From Oscillospiraceae bacterium (GTDB taxonomy: Bacteria > Bacillota > Clostridia > Oscillospirales > WRJC01), in contig WRHM01000008.1 of the NCBI GenBank assembly GCA_009783265.1, forward strand, positions 84,850 through 148,849: a DNA stretch of 64,000 bases, given 5' to 3'. The notes below the pieces were generated by a model. It did not search any database and was not told the DNA's origin. It worked only from the letters and a program-made list of their open reading frames with translations. Within the stretch, counting starts at the first letter, position 1. Each line of letters starts with the position of its first letter. The position numbers and the translations under genes are program-made. Of the stretch, positions 1 through 10,476 are shown piece after piece.

Positions 1-4
1 TTTT

Positions 5-835
5 ATGTTCCAGCAGAACGTGCCAATTTATAAAGGCGACGGCATAGAAATAAACTTAGACGACAATATAGCGCTTGACTCATTTAAGAGAATGACAAAA
101 CTTTATACAGAATATAAATTCCCGGTAGAGTTTAACTTTGCAAACCGTTTCAGGTCTGGAGATATGCCCATTTCAGTTCAGTATTACGACGCGTATAACC
201 AACTCACGGTTTTCGCGCCCGAAATACGCGGGCTTTGGGAGTTTGTGCCGCTGCCCGGAACGATCAGAGAAAAAACGCCCGAAGACGAAAAATGGGAAGC
301 TGAGACAGGCTATCTGTACGATGTAGTCGGGGAATCAGAAACGGGAACGAAGATTATATCTGACAACACATCGCCCGGAAGCATAATCTGCACATTCATG
401 CTGAGGTCCTCCGCCGCCAAAGAAAACACATCAAATGCGTGGGCGTTTATGCAGTGGTGGGTAGGCTCAGAAGCGCAGGGACGTTTCGGGAGCGAATTAG
501 TCGCAATGATGGGAGCCGCCGCAAAATATCCTACGGCCAACCTCGAAGCTCTCGGAAATATGCCGTGGCCTACGGCAGATTACGAAAACCTTCAGGAACA
601 GTTCAAGCATCTTGAAGCAGTCCCAGAAGTCCCCGGAGGATATATAGTCCAGAGATACGTAGATTTCGCATGGAAAGCAGTTTATAACGACGGTGCTTCG
701 GCAGTCGAGCAAATACAGGACTATCTTGTCGATATAGACAAAGAACTTTCGAGAAAGAGATCTGAGTTTAACATGTCGGTAATACCACGCGATAAACTCG
801 GAAAGAAATTAGTTATAGACGATATTTCAGAATAA
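5..835 (+). CDS. ABC transporter extracellular solute-binding protein, C-terminal part (gene probably begins upstream of window)
   Basis: SBP-like C-terminal sequence (NAWAFMQWWVGSEAQGRFGSE...), directly followed by two permease genes; open at window edge. Confidence 0.8.
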   Translation: MFQQNVPIYKGDGIEINLDDNIALDSFKRMTKLYTEYKFPVEFNFANRFRSGDMPISVQYYDAYNQLTVFAPEIRGLWEFVPLPGTIREKTPEDEKWEAETGYLYDVVGESETGTKIISDNTSPGSIICTFMLRSSAAKENTSNAWAFMQWWVGSEAQGRFGSELVAMMGAAAKYPTANLEALGNMPWPTADYENLQEQFKHLEAVPEVPGGYIVQRYVDFAWKAVYNDGASAVEQIQDYLVDIDKELSRKRSEFNMSVIPRDKLGKKLVIDDISE

Positions 836-928
836 AAATTATAAGCGATTGCGAAATAATAAATATTAAAATTAAAAATCAATTTGGAAATTATTAATTA
901 TAAATTTAATTTAAGGAGGAAAGGTTTC

Positions 929-1903
929 ATGTCAGACAAACCGATAAGCCCGGGAGACGGCGAAGCCACTGTAAAAAAGCAAGCCGTCAACAGGGGCGAC
1001 ATGACAAAATGGCAATGGACGCTAAGAGAAATGAGGGTCAATAAAGTCGGATATTTCATGGTTGCCCCGTTTTTTATTCTGTTTTTGATTTTTACGGTTT
1101 TGCCTATTGTTTTATCTCTCTTTTTCAGTTTTACGATTTTCAATATGCTGGAGTGGCCGAAATTTGTTTTCTTGGATAATTATATAAGGCTTCTTCTTGA
1201 CGACGACACATTCCTGAAAGCTATAACAAATACTTTTGTATTTGCGGCTGTAACGGGGCCTATAAGCTATGTGCTCTCGTTTATGATGGCGTGGTTCATA
1301 AATGAGCTTTCACCCAAAATGAGGGCGTTTGTAACGTTAATATTCTACGCTCCGTCTATATCGGGCCAGGTGTACATGATCTGGCAGGTAATTTTCAGTT
1401 CAGACCAGTACGGGTACGCAAACAGCCTGCTTATCAGATTTAATTTTATCAGTTCTCCCATACTCTGGTTTCAGAACAAAGATTACACGATGGGGTTGTG
1501 TATAGTAGTTGCGCTGTGGCTGTCGCTGGGAACTTCGTTTCTTGCTTTTATCGCAGGACTCCAGACCGTCGACCGGTCGTATTACGAAGCGGGCGCGGTC
1601 GACGGTATCAGAAACAGGTGGCAGGAACTCTGGTATGTTACCCTGCCATTAATGAAAAATCAGCTTATGTTCGGCGCGGTTATGACTATAACTGGTTCTT
1701 TCGGTTTCGGGGCGATAGTTACGGCTCTGTGCGGGTTCCCTTCGGTCGAGTATTCAGCGCACACGATAATGCACCATCTCGACGACTACGGGAGCATAAG
1801 ATTTGAAATGGGTTACGCGTCGGCAATCGCAACTCTGCTCTTCTTCTTAATGGTAGGAGCAAACTTGCTTGTCAACAGATTATTGTCAAAGGTAGGTACA
1901 TAA
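929..1903 (+). CDS. Carbohydrate ABC transporter permease (MalF/UgpA-like)
   Basis: Multiple TM segments, EAA-type motif YYEAGAVDGIRNRWQELWYVTLPLM; RBS aaggaggaaagg before ATG 929. Confidence 0.9.
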   Translation: MSDKPISPGDGEATVKKQAVNRGDMTKWQWTLREMRVNKVGYFMVAPFFILFLIFTVLPIVLSLFFSFTIFNMLEWPKFVFLDNYIRLLLDDDTFLKAITNTFVFAAVTGPISYVLSFMMAWFINELSPKMRAFVTLIFYAPSISGQVYMIWQVIFSSDQYGYANSLLIRFNFISSPILWFQNKDYTMGLCIVVALWLSLGTSFLAFIAGLQTVDRSYYEAGAVDGIRNRWQELWYVTLPLMKNQLMFGAVMTITGSFGFGAIVTALCGFPSVEYSAHTIMHHLDDYGSIRFEMGYASAIATLLFFLMVGANLLVNRLLSKVGT

Positions 1904-1905
1904 AT

Positions 1906-2778
1906 ATGGCTAAGTTGAGAATAAAAAAGCATAATCATGCGCTAAACCGCTCTTTGGGCGGAGATATTGCAATAAACGCGATTTTGATAATATTCGGGGC
2001 TTTCATGTTTATACCGATGTTTTACGCTATAATGCAATCGCTGAAGCCCCTCGACGAACTTTGGGTTTTCCCTCCGAGATTTTATGTTGTGAACCCGACT
2101 ATGAAAAACTACGGGGACTTATTCAGGCTGATGAGTACTTCGTGGGTTCCGTTTTCGAGATATATATTTAATACTATATTAATATCGACCGTCGGAACTT
2201 TCGGGAACTTGGTTTTATCTTCGCTTTCGGCGTATGCCCTGAAAAAAGTAAAATTTCCCGGAGCGAACGGGATGTTTAGGATAATCACCCTATCGCTTAT
2301 GTTTAACGCTACGGTTACGTCTATCACAAACTTTTTGACTATGAGCATACTGGGCTGGGTTGACACTTATCTGGCTATATTAATTCCCGCTTTCTGCACT
2401 ACTCTGGGACTTTATCTGATGGGGCAGTTTATAGAAACGGCAATCCCGGACAGTACTATAGAATCTGCGCGTCTGGACGGCGCGGGAGAACTTAAGACTT
2501 ACTGGTATATAGCGATGCCGATGATAAAACCGGCATGGCTCACGCTTATTATATTCTCTTTCCAGGGCCTTTGGAACTATGGTGCGTCGATATATATCCA
2601 GAGCGAACAGCTTAAGACTTTCTCTTACGCTATCGGGCAGATACTTGCCGGGGGAATAGTCAGGGCGGGAGCCGGAGCGGCTTCGACCGTTATCATGATG
2701 GTCGTTCCGATAGCCGTTTTTGTGGTCTCGCAGTCAAATATCATAGAAACAATGGCTTCGTCAGGCATGAAAGAATAA
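1906..2778 (+). CDS. Carbohydrate ABC transporter permease (MalG/UgpE-like)
   Basis: EAA-type motif ESARLDGAGELKTYWYIAMPMIKPAW; TM segments; 2 bp after previous gene. Confidence 0.9.
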   Translation: MAKLRIKKHNHALNRSLGGDIAINAILIIFGAFMFIPMFYAIMQSLKPLDELWVFPPRFYVVNPTMKNYGDLFRLMSTSWVPFSRYIFNTILISTVGTFGNLVLSSLSAYALKKVKFPGANGMFRIITLSLMFNATVTSITNFLTMSILGWVDTYLAILIPAFCTTLGLYLMGQFIETAIPDSTIESARLDGAGELKTYWYIAMPMIKPAWLTLIIFSFQGLWNYGASIYIQSEQLKTFSYAIGQILAGGIVRAGAGAASTVIMMVVPIAVFVVSQSNIIETMASSGMKE

Positions 2779-2802
2779 TTAAAGAAAGGGGAGAATATTT
2801 AA

Positions 2803-5088
2803 ATGCAAAAAACAGAAGATGCGAGAAGCATGCAAAAAGCAAAAAGCAAAAGAAATGTATTTCGGTTTATCGCCCTCTTGATTTGTTTGATCCTGACGCT
2901 GGCTATGCCGGCAGCGGCGTTTACTACGTATACTACTTATATATATACGTACGGCGACCCAGACCACCCCTCAAGGGGATTTTATCCCGTTGAATCGCCC
3001 GACGCCTATGTTCCCGAAAAGGTCGTGGATTCTACCTATATCAATAGGGTAACGCAGGAAAATTTACTTATAGATAATTTTTTGGGTCTTGACGAAGACG
3101 ATAACCCTGTGCTTCTTGACGGCCCGCAGGATTTGTGTATTGACAACGACGGCTTACTTTATATTGCGGATCAGAAAAACAGCAGGATAGTTATTTTAAA
3201 CCCGGACTACAGCGGGAAAATGATTTTGACTTCATTTGTAAATATGTGGGGAGTTCCGGACAGCCTGTCCGAACCCAAGGGAGTGTACGCGACAGAAGAC
3301 GAAATATTCGTTGCAGACACTGAAAAAAACAGGATAGTAGTTTTCAGCAAAGGAAAAACTTATAAAGACAACGGCGAGCTATATGAATTCGGCGAACATG
3401 TACGAATAGTAGAGCAGCCTTCGAGCGACGTTTTCCCTGAGGGCGCGGTTTACAAGCCCGTCGCGCTTGTCGTGGACAGCGCGGGGAGAATATACGTCGT
3501 TTCCTCAACGACAAACCAGGGCATTATATCAATGAGCCCGGACGGGGAATTTTTGGGATTCGTCGGAGCCCAGAAAGCTGTCGCAAACCCGTTTATGATA
3601 TTCTGGAGAAACTTCCAAACGAGGGCGCAGAGGCAGCAGTCAATCAGAAACGTCGCGACAGAGTATAATAATATCGCTATCGACGACGAAGGGTTCGTGT
3701 ATGTCACGACTTCTTCGATAGATGAAGCGTCGCAGTTAAGCGCAATGTTTGACAAAGGATCTGAATATCATCCGGTCAAAAGGTTAAATCCTCAGGGAGC
3801 CGACGTTATGAGGCGTTCGGGATTCTCAAGTCCCGACGGTGAGATTTACGCCATGACTAACAGAGCCGGAAGAGGCGGCGCGTCCAGAATTATCGGTATC
3901 GCCATCGGGCCTGAGGCAACGTGGAGTATAATCGACGAAGCAAGGCAAAAAGTATTTACTTACGACGAGGACGGAAGATTATTGTTTATCTTCGGCGACG
4001 AGGGCCAGTACTTCGGAAATATACAGAGTATTCAGGCCGTGGCTTATCAGGGAACGAAAATGCTTTTATTAGATAAAACGCTTTCGTCTTTTACAGTATA
4101 TAAGCGTACGGCGTACGGCGATATAATTATTGCGGCGCTTGAAAATCAAAGAAACAGGCAGTATGACAATGCGGTTAATTCATGGAAAGAAATATTGAAA
4201 AGAAACAATAACTCCGACTTAGCTTATATCGGCATAGGCAAAAGTTTGTACAGGGACGGCGAATATCAGGCTGCCATGAGGCAGTTCAGATTCGCGATGG
4301 ACACCAAGAGTTATTCGCAGTCGTTCAAAATGTACAGAAAATTATGGATAGAGAATAACGTTATAGTTATCCCGATTTTCCTGATTATTTTCTTCACGGG
4401 GTTCTCGCTGTTTATGAAACACGCGAACAAAGTAAACAAAAGGGACCAGATAAGATACGGCAGAAAACTGAAATTGGGAAGCCACATGCTTTACGGATTA
4501 TATATAATATTCCACCCGTTTGACGGATTCTGGGACATGAAGCATGAAAAGAGAGGTTCCCCGCTTGCCGCGACTATATATCTGTTCCTTGCGTGCGCGG
4601 TTTATATCTACAAAGCAATAGGCGAGGCGTTTATAGTAAACCCGGAAGGGATATATAATAATTTTATCGGCGAGTCTATATCTGTAATCCTTCCCGTGAC
4701 TCTCTGGGTCATAGCAAACTGGTGTCTTACGACGCTCTTTGACGGCGAGGGAAGCATGAAAGATATATACATGGTAACATGCTATGCACTGATCCCGATA
4801 ATACCCATAGTGTTCTTCTCGACACTGGCTACACATATTATTACTCTCGACGAGTTGCAGATTCTCAGTATGGTAGGCGGAGTAATGTTTGTCTGGGTCG
4901 GAATGCTGCTGTTCTTCGGGACAATGGTAATACACGATTACTCACTGGGCAAGAACGTTGTGACGGCAATCGGCTCTATCGTGGGAATGGCGTTTATTAT
5001 GTTCGTTACGATGCTGTTCTCGGGCCTGCTTATGAAAATGATACAGTTTATAAACAGCATCTACGTCGAAGTCTCATACCGATTATGA
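2803..5088 (+). CDS. Membrane protein with N-terminal NHL-type beta-propeller repeats, TPR-like segment and C-terminal YIP1-type membrane domain
   Basis: Repeats such as GPQDLCIDNDGLLYIADQKNSRIVILN; helical repeat around GIGKSLYRDGEYQAAMRQFRFAM; C-terminal multi-TM domain. Confidence 0.75.
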   Translation: MQKTEDARSMQKAKSKRNVFRFIALLICLILTLAMPAAAFTTYTTYIYTYGDPDHPSRGFYPVESPDAYVPEKVVDSTYINRVTQENLLIDNFLGLDEDDNPVLLDGPQDLCIDNDGLLYIADQKNSRIVILNPDYSGKMILTSFVNMWGVPDSLSEPKGVYATEDEIFVADTEKNRIVVFSKGKTYKDNGELYEFGEHVRIVEQPSSDVFPEGAVYKPVALVVDSAGRIYVVSSTTNQGIISMSPDGEFLGFVGAQKAVANPFMIFWRNFQTRAQRQQSIRNVATEYNNIAIDDEGFVYVTTSSIDEASQLSAMFDKGSEYHPVKRLNPQGADVMRRSGFSSPDGEIYAMTNRAGRGGASRIIGIAIGPEATWSIIDEARQKVFTYDEDGRLLFIFGDEGQYFGNIQSIQAVAYQGTKMLLLDKTLSSFTVYKRTAYGDIIIAALENQRNRQYDNAVNSWKEILKRNNNSDLAYIGIGKSLYRDGEYQAAMRQFRFAMDTKSYSQSFKMYRKLWIENNVIVIPIFLIIFFTGFSLFMKHANKVNKRDQIRYGRKLKLGSHMLYGLYIIFHPFDGFWDMKHEKRGSPLAATIYLFLACAVYIYKAIGEAFIVNPEGIYNNFIGESISVILPVTLWVIANWCLTTLFDGEGSMKDIYMVTCYALIPIIPIVFFSTLATHIITLDELQILSMVGGVMFVWVGMLLFFGTMVIHDYSLGKNVVTAIGSIVGMAFIMFVTMLFSGLLMKMIQFINSIYVEVSYRL

Positions 5089-5120
5089 TGATATAATTTA
5101 AGAAAGGAGGATATATTATA

Positions 5121-8100
5121 ATGCAAACAGAAATATTAAATAATAAAAACAGTATCGCTAAAAAACTTCTTGCGCTGTTTATCGCGCTGATAATGATTAT
5201 AGGCTGCATGCCGTTTATCGCCATTTCGGTTTGGGCGGCAGACGAAGAAGACGAAGAAGACGAAGCCAAGCTGGAAGCGGAAAGAATAAAACTGTTTATA
5301 AGCACAGTTTATGAAAATCCCGATGAAAAACTGAAAGATTTCGGCGCAAAAACCGTTGAGCACATAGAGGGTACGGGTAAAAACGCGGTGACGACATGGC
5401 TGCCTAACGGAGAGCCTACTCTCGTAAAAGACGGGTTTGAGTTATATTATCAGTACGATACCGGCGAAATCGCGATAAAAGAAATCGCAACGGGTCAGAT
5501 TTTGTTCTCTAACCCATATGACGTCGGACTGGCCGGTTCGGCATCAAGTGACGAAGTAAAATACAAGCTGCTGTCTCAGATTATAGTCAGATATTCAGAA
5601 GCGGATAAATTTAATTTTTTCTACTCGTTCAGGGATGCCGCGATGAACAGGCAAATAAAAATGAAAAAAATAAAAGGCGGCATACGCGTTGAGTACACTC
5701 TTGGAAAAGAAGAGAAGAGAAAACTGGTTCCCAGAATGATCGAGAGGGAATCGTTTGAAACCAAAATACTCGAGCTTATAACCAATCCGAGAGATTTAGC
5801 CAAAATGGAAGCGTATTATACTCTCAAGGACGCAAACGCCGAGGATTTGACAGACAGGGCTAAAAAAGAACTTCAGGTTACGTATCCGATAACGAGATTT
5901 TACGCGATTTATGTCTTTGACCCCAACGCCTCGGAACGCGAGCTTAACCAGATAGAAGGCTTTATTAAATTATATACTAAATATACTTTCGAGCAGATGG
6001 ACGAAGACCATAATTTAGTCGAGTACGAATCAAAAGACAAAGCGCCGCCTCTGGTTAAAATGTCACTGGAATATTATATCGACGAGCAGGGGCTCTATAT
6101 GAGGCTTCCGGCAAACGGTATAAGATTTGACGAATCAACTTATAAAATTGCTTATATAAACGTCCTGCCGTATTTGGGAGCGGGTCAGAGAGGGAACACA
6201 GGATATACGTTTATCCCCGACGGCTCCGGAGCCCTGATGAGATACGAGGATATAAATGACACGGCGTTTATCGTTACTAATAAATTATACGGGCCCGACT
6301 TTTCGTTCTATAAAGTAGGCGGCGGAAACCATACGAGAAGATGGAGAATGCCGGTGTACGGTGCAGTCGAAAACTATGAAATCGTAAGAACGACCAAAGT
6401 AGAGCCGGAGGAAGCTTATTATGACGAAAACGGAAACAGGCTCGAAGAACCAGTAACTGTTACTGAAGTTTCGGAAGACGCTGACGGCAACGAAGTTTCA
6501 GAACTCAAGACGCTTTATTACGACGAAACCGGAACCCAGATTAACTCAGCCAAACAGATTTTTGTCGACGAGGACGGCAACGAATACGAAAAAGTCCCCG
6601 AACCGGAAATCGAAGAAAGATGGGACGGTTTTGTAGCAATTATAGAAGAAGGCGACGTCATGGCGGAAATTACGACTGAGGCCGGCGGGAGCACGAATAA
6701 ATACAACAGCGTTTCGTCTATGATTACCCCAAGGCCGATGGACGAATATAATCTCGATTTTGAGACAAAAGGCATAAACAGCCTTATAACCGTCGCTTCA
6801 AGAAGAAAATACGCGGGGAATTATATTATCAGATATATAATGCTCTCAAGCGACGAAAACGGCAATCCTAAAAACCCGAACGGGGGATATGAAGCAACTT
6901 ATGTCGGAATGGCTAAGGCTTACAGGCAATATCTGATAGATAAAGGCGAGCTTGTCCCGATGGCAGACGACGGAACTGATATACCGTTGTTTATAGAATC
7001 ATTGGGAATAGTCAAAACCGCCGAATATATCTTCGGATTCCCGTATGTCGGCAGGACCCCGCTCAATACTTTTGATGATATAGGGACAATAATAGACGAG
7101 CTTAACGAAGAAGGGATATATAATCTTAAATTCAGGCTCAACGGTTGGATGAACGACGGGCTTAAAGGAACCGCCCCGATGAGCGTAAAAGTGGAAAAAG
7201 CGATGGGCGGAAAACAGGGATTTCAGGATATGCTCGAATATGCCTCGCAAAAAGGCGCGGATATATATCCGGATCTTGACTTTGCCATGATCTGGGACTG
7301 GAAGATGCTCGACGGGTTTACGCCAAAGAAAGACCTTGCGCGTTATATGGACCAGATTTATTCTCGTGAAAAGAAATATATTTATCTGTTCCAGGATTTC
7401 GGGCGCATGGGCGGGGCGTATTTCCTGACGGCGCCTGAAAGAATGGACCAGATGTACACCAAAGCCATGAAAGACTATGATAAATTTGAAGTAGGCGCGC
7501 TTTCGGTGGTTTCGCTTGCGAGAGAGTTGCATTCCAATCATTATAAAAAGAGCCTTGTGAACCGTATGGACGCAAAAGGGTATGTAACCGAATTATTTGA
7601 CAAAATGTATGAAGACCACGGAAATCTTCTCGCCGACGAAGCCAACGCTTACGCATTCAGGTATCTTGATTCTATTATAAACGTAGACCTTGACAGCAGC
7701 CGTTATATGAATCAGAGCGAAGGAGTCCCGTTCTACGCAATGGTAACTCACGGATGTATAAATATCGCAGGGACTCCGATAAATATGGCCGGAGATTACG
7801 ATTATGATTTGCTTAAAGCCATAGAAAGCGGCGCGAGCCCGTATTTTATACTGTGTTACCAGAACGCGAACAGGCTTAAAGAAGCATGGAACTGGGGACT
7901 TAACTCTTATTATTCTGTGGATTATAACATGTGGCTGGAAACTATGCTTGATACATACGAAATTATCAACAGCGCGCTCAAGCCAGTAAAATCTAAGCAG
8001 ATTATTGGCCACGAATTTCTTGCTTTAAACGTCGTAAAAGTTACTTATGAGGGCGGCACGTCGTTTATATTAAACTATAACAGCGCCGAAACGACTGTGA

Positions 8101-8156
8101 CAGACGGCAGCAAAGAGTATGTTTTAGAGCCTATGTGGTTCTTAAAAGTAAGTTAA
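5121..8156 (+). CDS. DUF5696-type secreted protein, large
   Basis: Signal peptide; RBS aaaggagg; large extracellular protein within a sugar-ABC cluster, consistent with the DUF5696 family from recall. Confidence 0.65.
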   Translation: MQTEILNNKNSIAKKLLALFIALIMIIGCMPFIAISVWAADEEDEEDEAKLEAERIKLFISTVYENPDEKLKDFGAKTVEHIEGTGKNAVTTWLPNGEPTLVKDGFELYYQYDTGEIAIKEIATGQILFSNPYDVGLAGSASSDEVKYKLLSQIIVRYSEADKFNFFYSFRDAAMNRQIKMKKIKGGIRVEYTLGKEEKRKLVPRMIERESFETKILELITNPRDLAKMEAYYTLKDANAEDLTDRAKKELQVTYPITRFYAIYVFDPNASERELNQIEGFIKLYTKYTFEQMDEDHNLVEYESKDKAPPLVKMSLEYYIDEQGLYMRLPANGIRFDESTYKIAYINVLPYLGAGQRGNTGYTFIPDGSGALMRYEDINDTAFIVTNKLYGPDFSFYKVGGGNHTRRWRMPVYGAVENYEIVRTTKVEPEEAYYDENGNRLEEPVTVTEVSEDADGNEVSELKTLYYDETGTQINSAKQIFVDEDGNEYEKVPEPEIEERWDGFVAIIEEGDVMAEITTEAGGSTNKYNSVSSMITPRPMDEYNLDFETKGINSLITVASRRKYAGNYIIRYIMLSSDENGNPKNPNGGYEATYVGMAKAYRQYLIDKGELVPMADDGTDIPLFIESLGIVKTAEYIFGFPYVGRTPLNTFDDIGTIIDELNEEGIYNLKFRLNGWMNDGLKGTAPMSVKVEKAMGGKQGFQDMLEYASQKGADIYPDLDFAMIWDWKMLDGFTPKKDLARYMDQIYSREKKYIYLFQDFGRMGGAYFLTAPERMDQMYTKAMKDYDKFEVGALSVVSLARELHSNHYKKSLVNRMDAKGYVTELFDKMYEDHGNLLADEANAYAFRYLDSIINVDLDSSRYMNQSEGVPFYAMVTHGCINIAGTPINMAGDYDYDLLKAIESGASPYFILCYQNANRLKEAWNWGLNSYYSVDYNMWLETMLDTYEIINSALKPVKSKQIIGHEFLALNVVKVTYEGGTSFILNYNSAETTVTDGSKEYVLEPMWFLKVS

Positions 8157-8180
8157 TTTTATCGAGAGGAGAGAAAACAA

Positions 8181-9188
8181 ATGCAAAATACAGAAGTAGA
8201 AGTAAACAAACCGGAAATAAACGCTCCGAAAAAGAAAAAACGCGCTTCGTCCCTCGATAGAATAAAAGCCCGTTCCGGCTGGTTTTTTATAGCTCCGTTC
8301 GTAATTGGATTTATAGTAATATATCTGCCGATTGTGTTTGAGTCTATACATTTCAGTTTTACGGAAGTAAAAGTTCTGACAGGCGGGGGATTCAACGCTG
8401 AGTGGGTAGGTTTTAAAAATTATCAGGAAGCGCTTTTTGACAACCCGAATTTTGTCATGACTTTGACGCTTGGCATACGGCAGCTGATATTTGATATACC
8501 CGCAATCGTTATATTCGCGTTATTTATGGCTATTCTGCTCAACCAGAAAATGACGGGAAGAGCAGTATTCAGGGCAATATTCTTTATCCCGGTCATACTT
8601 GCCACCGGTATTATAGACAGAATCGACCAGGGAAACGAAATGCTGTCATATTTGTCTGATACGAGCCGTTCTATAGCGACGGGCACTTCAGACAATGCCG
8701 CCACTACGGATACATCGGTAACGAGTATTGTGTCGGTATTCGACTTTGAATGGCTCTTCATGAGCATGAAGGGCGTGAGCATAGATTTGGTTATATATAT
8801 AGTCAACGCGGTTAATAATATATATAATATAATAAACAGATCCGGTGTTCAGATGCTTATATTCTTAGGAGGCTTACAGTCGATCTCGCCCACTATATAC
8901 GAGTCAGCATTTATGGAAGGCGCGTCAGCGTGGGAAACATTCTGGAAAATAACATTCCCGATGATAAGCCCTATGATTTTCGTCAATGCCATATATACAG
9001 TTATAGATTCTTTTACGGCAAAATCAAACACGGTTATGCGGCTGATAGAATTTACTTATGACGAGCCGGGGGGACAGGTTTTGTCGTCGGCGATGGCATG
9101 GATGTATTTTATAATAGTAATACTGATGATTGCTGTGGTGGGGCTTATCGTTTCAAGCTTCGTGTTCTATCAGCGGCGTGAAAATTAA
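8181..9188 (+). CDS. Sugar ABC transporter permease (second pair, MalF-like)
   Basis: TM profile; EAA-like motif YESAFMEGASAWETFWKITFPMISP. Confidence 0.85.
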   Translation: MQNTEVEVNKPEINAPKKKKRASSLDRIKARSGWFFIAPFVIGFIVIYLPIVFESIHFSFTEVKVLTGGGFNAEWVGFKNYQEALFDNPNFVMTLTLGIRQLIFDIPAIVIFALFMAILLNQKMTGRAVFRAIFFIPVILATGIIDRIDQGNEMLSYLSDTSRSIATGTSDNAATTDTSVTSIVSVFDFEWLFMSMKGVSIDLVIYIVNAVNNIYNIINRSGVQMLIFLGGLQSISPTIYESAFMEGASAWETFWKITFPMISPMIFVNAIYTVIDSFTAKSNTVMRLIEFTYDEPGGQVLSSAMAWMYFIIVILMIAVVGLIVSSFVFYQRREN

Positions 9189-9210
9189 GGTGAAAGGAGA
9201 GAAATAATTT

Positions 9211-10269
9211 ATGAACGCAACAGACCAAACCTCGACCAAAGTCAAAAAAGAGTCAAAAAATAAAATAAGGGTCGATTTTGAAAGAACTTCTTTGCTCAAA
9301 AGATTAAGAATCAAATATCTTTCAGTGTTCTTTTTCCAGAAAGTCATTTGGGTATTATTCAGGCTTGTATTGCTTGTTGGCGTATCTTACGTAGTCCTTT
9401 TGCCGTTTTTCGCAAAAATCACAGGTTCTGTCATGAGCCCTGAAGATTTTATAGACAATACGGTCAAAATGGTTCCGAGGGCCCCTACTTTGGGGACATA
9501 TACGGCCATAATAGTCGAAAACGATTATTATAAAGCTCTGACAAGCACGGCTATATTATCGCTTTTGTGCGCAGTTTCCCAGATGTTTATATGCACACTT
9601 GTGGGATACGGATTTTCAAAATTTAAATTTAAATTCAACAGTTTAATATTCGGCCTTGTAATTTTCACGCTTATAGTTCCGCACCAGACGCTCCAGTTTT
9701 CAATGTTCATGAAGTTCAGATATTTTGATTTTCTTAAAATATATGAGATCATAAGAAAATTCATGGGGGTCACGGTCGCAAAAGACCTGAAGATAAATTT
9801 AATAAATTCATACTGGCCTCTCGCGCTTCTGTCAGTAACGGGGCTGGCATTCAAGAACGGATTATATATACTGGTCATGCGACAATTTTTCAAAGGGTTC
9901 CCCGACGAAATGGAAGAAGCGGCTTATGTTGACGGAGCAGGCGTGTTCAAGACATATTTTACAATTATACTTCCAAACGCGATACCGATGATGGTAACAA
10001 TATTCCTGTTTGCATTTACATGGCAGTGGACAGACGAATTTTATGTCAATCTGTTTACTACAGACACCGGGCCGTATTTATTGCCCAGAATAGTCAAGAT
10101 ACCGAGGACATTAGTTCAAAGCACGGCTGCTATACAGGCTTCGACGATATATCAGTCCGCGATAAGAAACACATGCGGGCTTATGATTATCGCGCCGCTT
10201 TTAGTAGTATATCTTATCGGTCAGAACTTTTTGATACAGGGCATCGAGAGAACCGGCGTCACAGGGTAA
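9211..10269 (+). CDS. Carbohydrate ABC transporter permease (second pair, MalG-like)
   Basis: EAA-like motif EEAAYVDGAGVFKTYFTIILPNAIP; TM profile; RBS gaaaggagag. Confidence 0.85.
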   Translation: MNATDQTSTKVKKESKNKIRVDFERTSLLKRLRIKYLSVFFFQKVIWVLFRLVLLVGVSYVVLLPFFAKITGSVMSPEDFIDNTVKMVPRAPTLGTYTAIIVENDYYKALTSTAILSLLCAVSQMFICTLVGYGFSKFKFKFNSLIFGLVIFTLIVPHQTLQFSMFMKFRYFDFLKIYEIIRKFMGVTVAKDLKINLINSYWPLALLSVTGLAFKNGLYILVMRQFFKGFPDEMEEAAYVDGAGVFKTYFTIILPNAIPMMVTIFLFAFTWQWTDEFYVNLFTTDTGPYLLPRIVKIPRTLVQSTAAIQASTIYQSAIRNTCGLMIIAPLLVVYLIGQNFLIQGIERTGVTG

Positions 10270-10301
10270 AAATAAAATTCGATAGAATTAATCAAGTCAT
10301 A

Positions 10302-10334
10302 AAAAAATCGGGGAAATTATCCCCGATTTTTTTG
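10302..10334. terminator. Bidirectional intrinsic terminator between the ABC cluster (+) and the sigK 3' fragment (-)
   Basis: aaaaaaatcggggaaattatccccgattttttt: inverted repeat with A/T tracts on both sides. Confidence 0.85.
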
Positions 10335-10382
10335 CGAATAAAATTTTTATTGTGATATAATATTGTTTAATTTTAAATAATA

Positions 10383-10453
10383 TCACATAAGTGTTTTTGA
10401 TTTTAAATATGACTGGATTTTTGACAGCGCCTGTTTTTCAATTCTCGATACAT
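10383..10453 (-). pseudogene. sigK: Detached 3' fragment of sigK (…VSRIEKQALSKIQSYLKSKTLM stop), expected to rejoin the 5' part on excision of the intervening element
   Basis: Minus strand: gta tcg aga att gaa aaa cag gcg ctg tca aaa atc cag tca tat tta aaa tca aaa aca ctt atg tga. SRIEK follows SRSYV in canonical sigma-K. Confidence 0.92.
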
Positions 10454-10476
10454 TGGAACCCGCTTATTGTAAACGG

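Noticed and set aside
6999-8012. Minus-strand ORFs of 112-180 aa opposite the DUF5696 gene
   Set aside because: Shadow ORFs inside a well-supported coding gene; no RBS or recognisable motifs.
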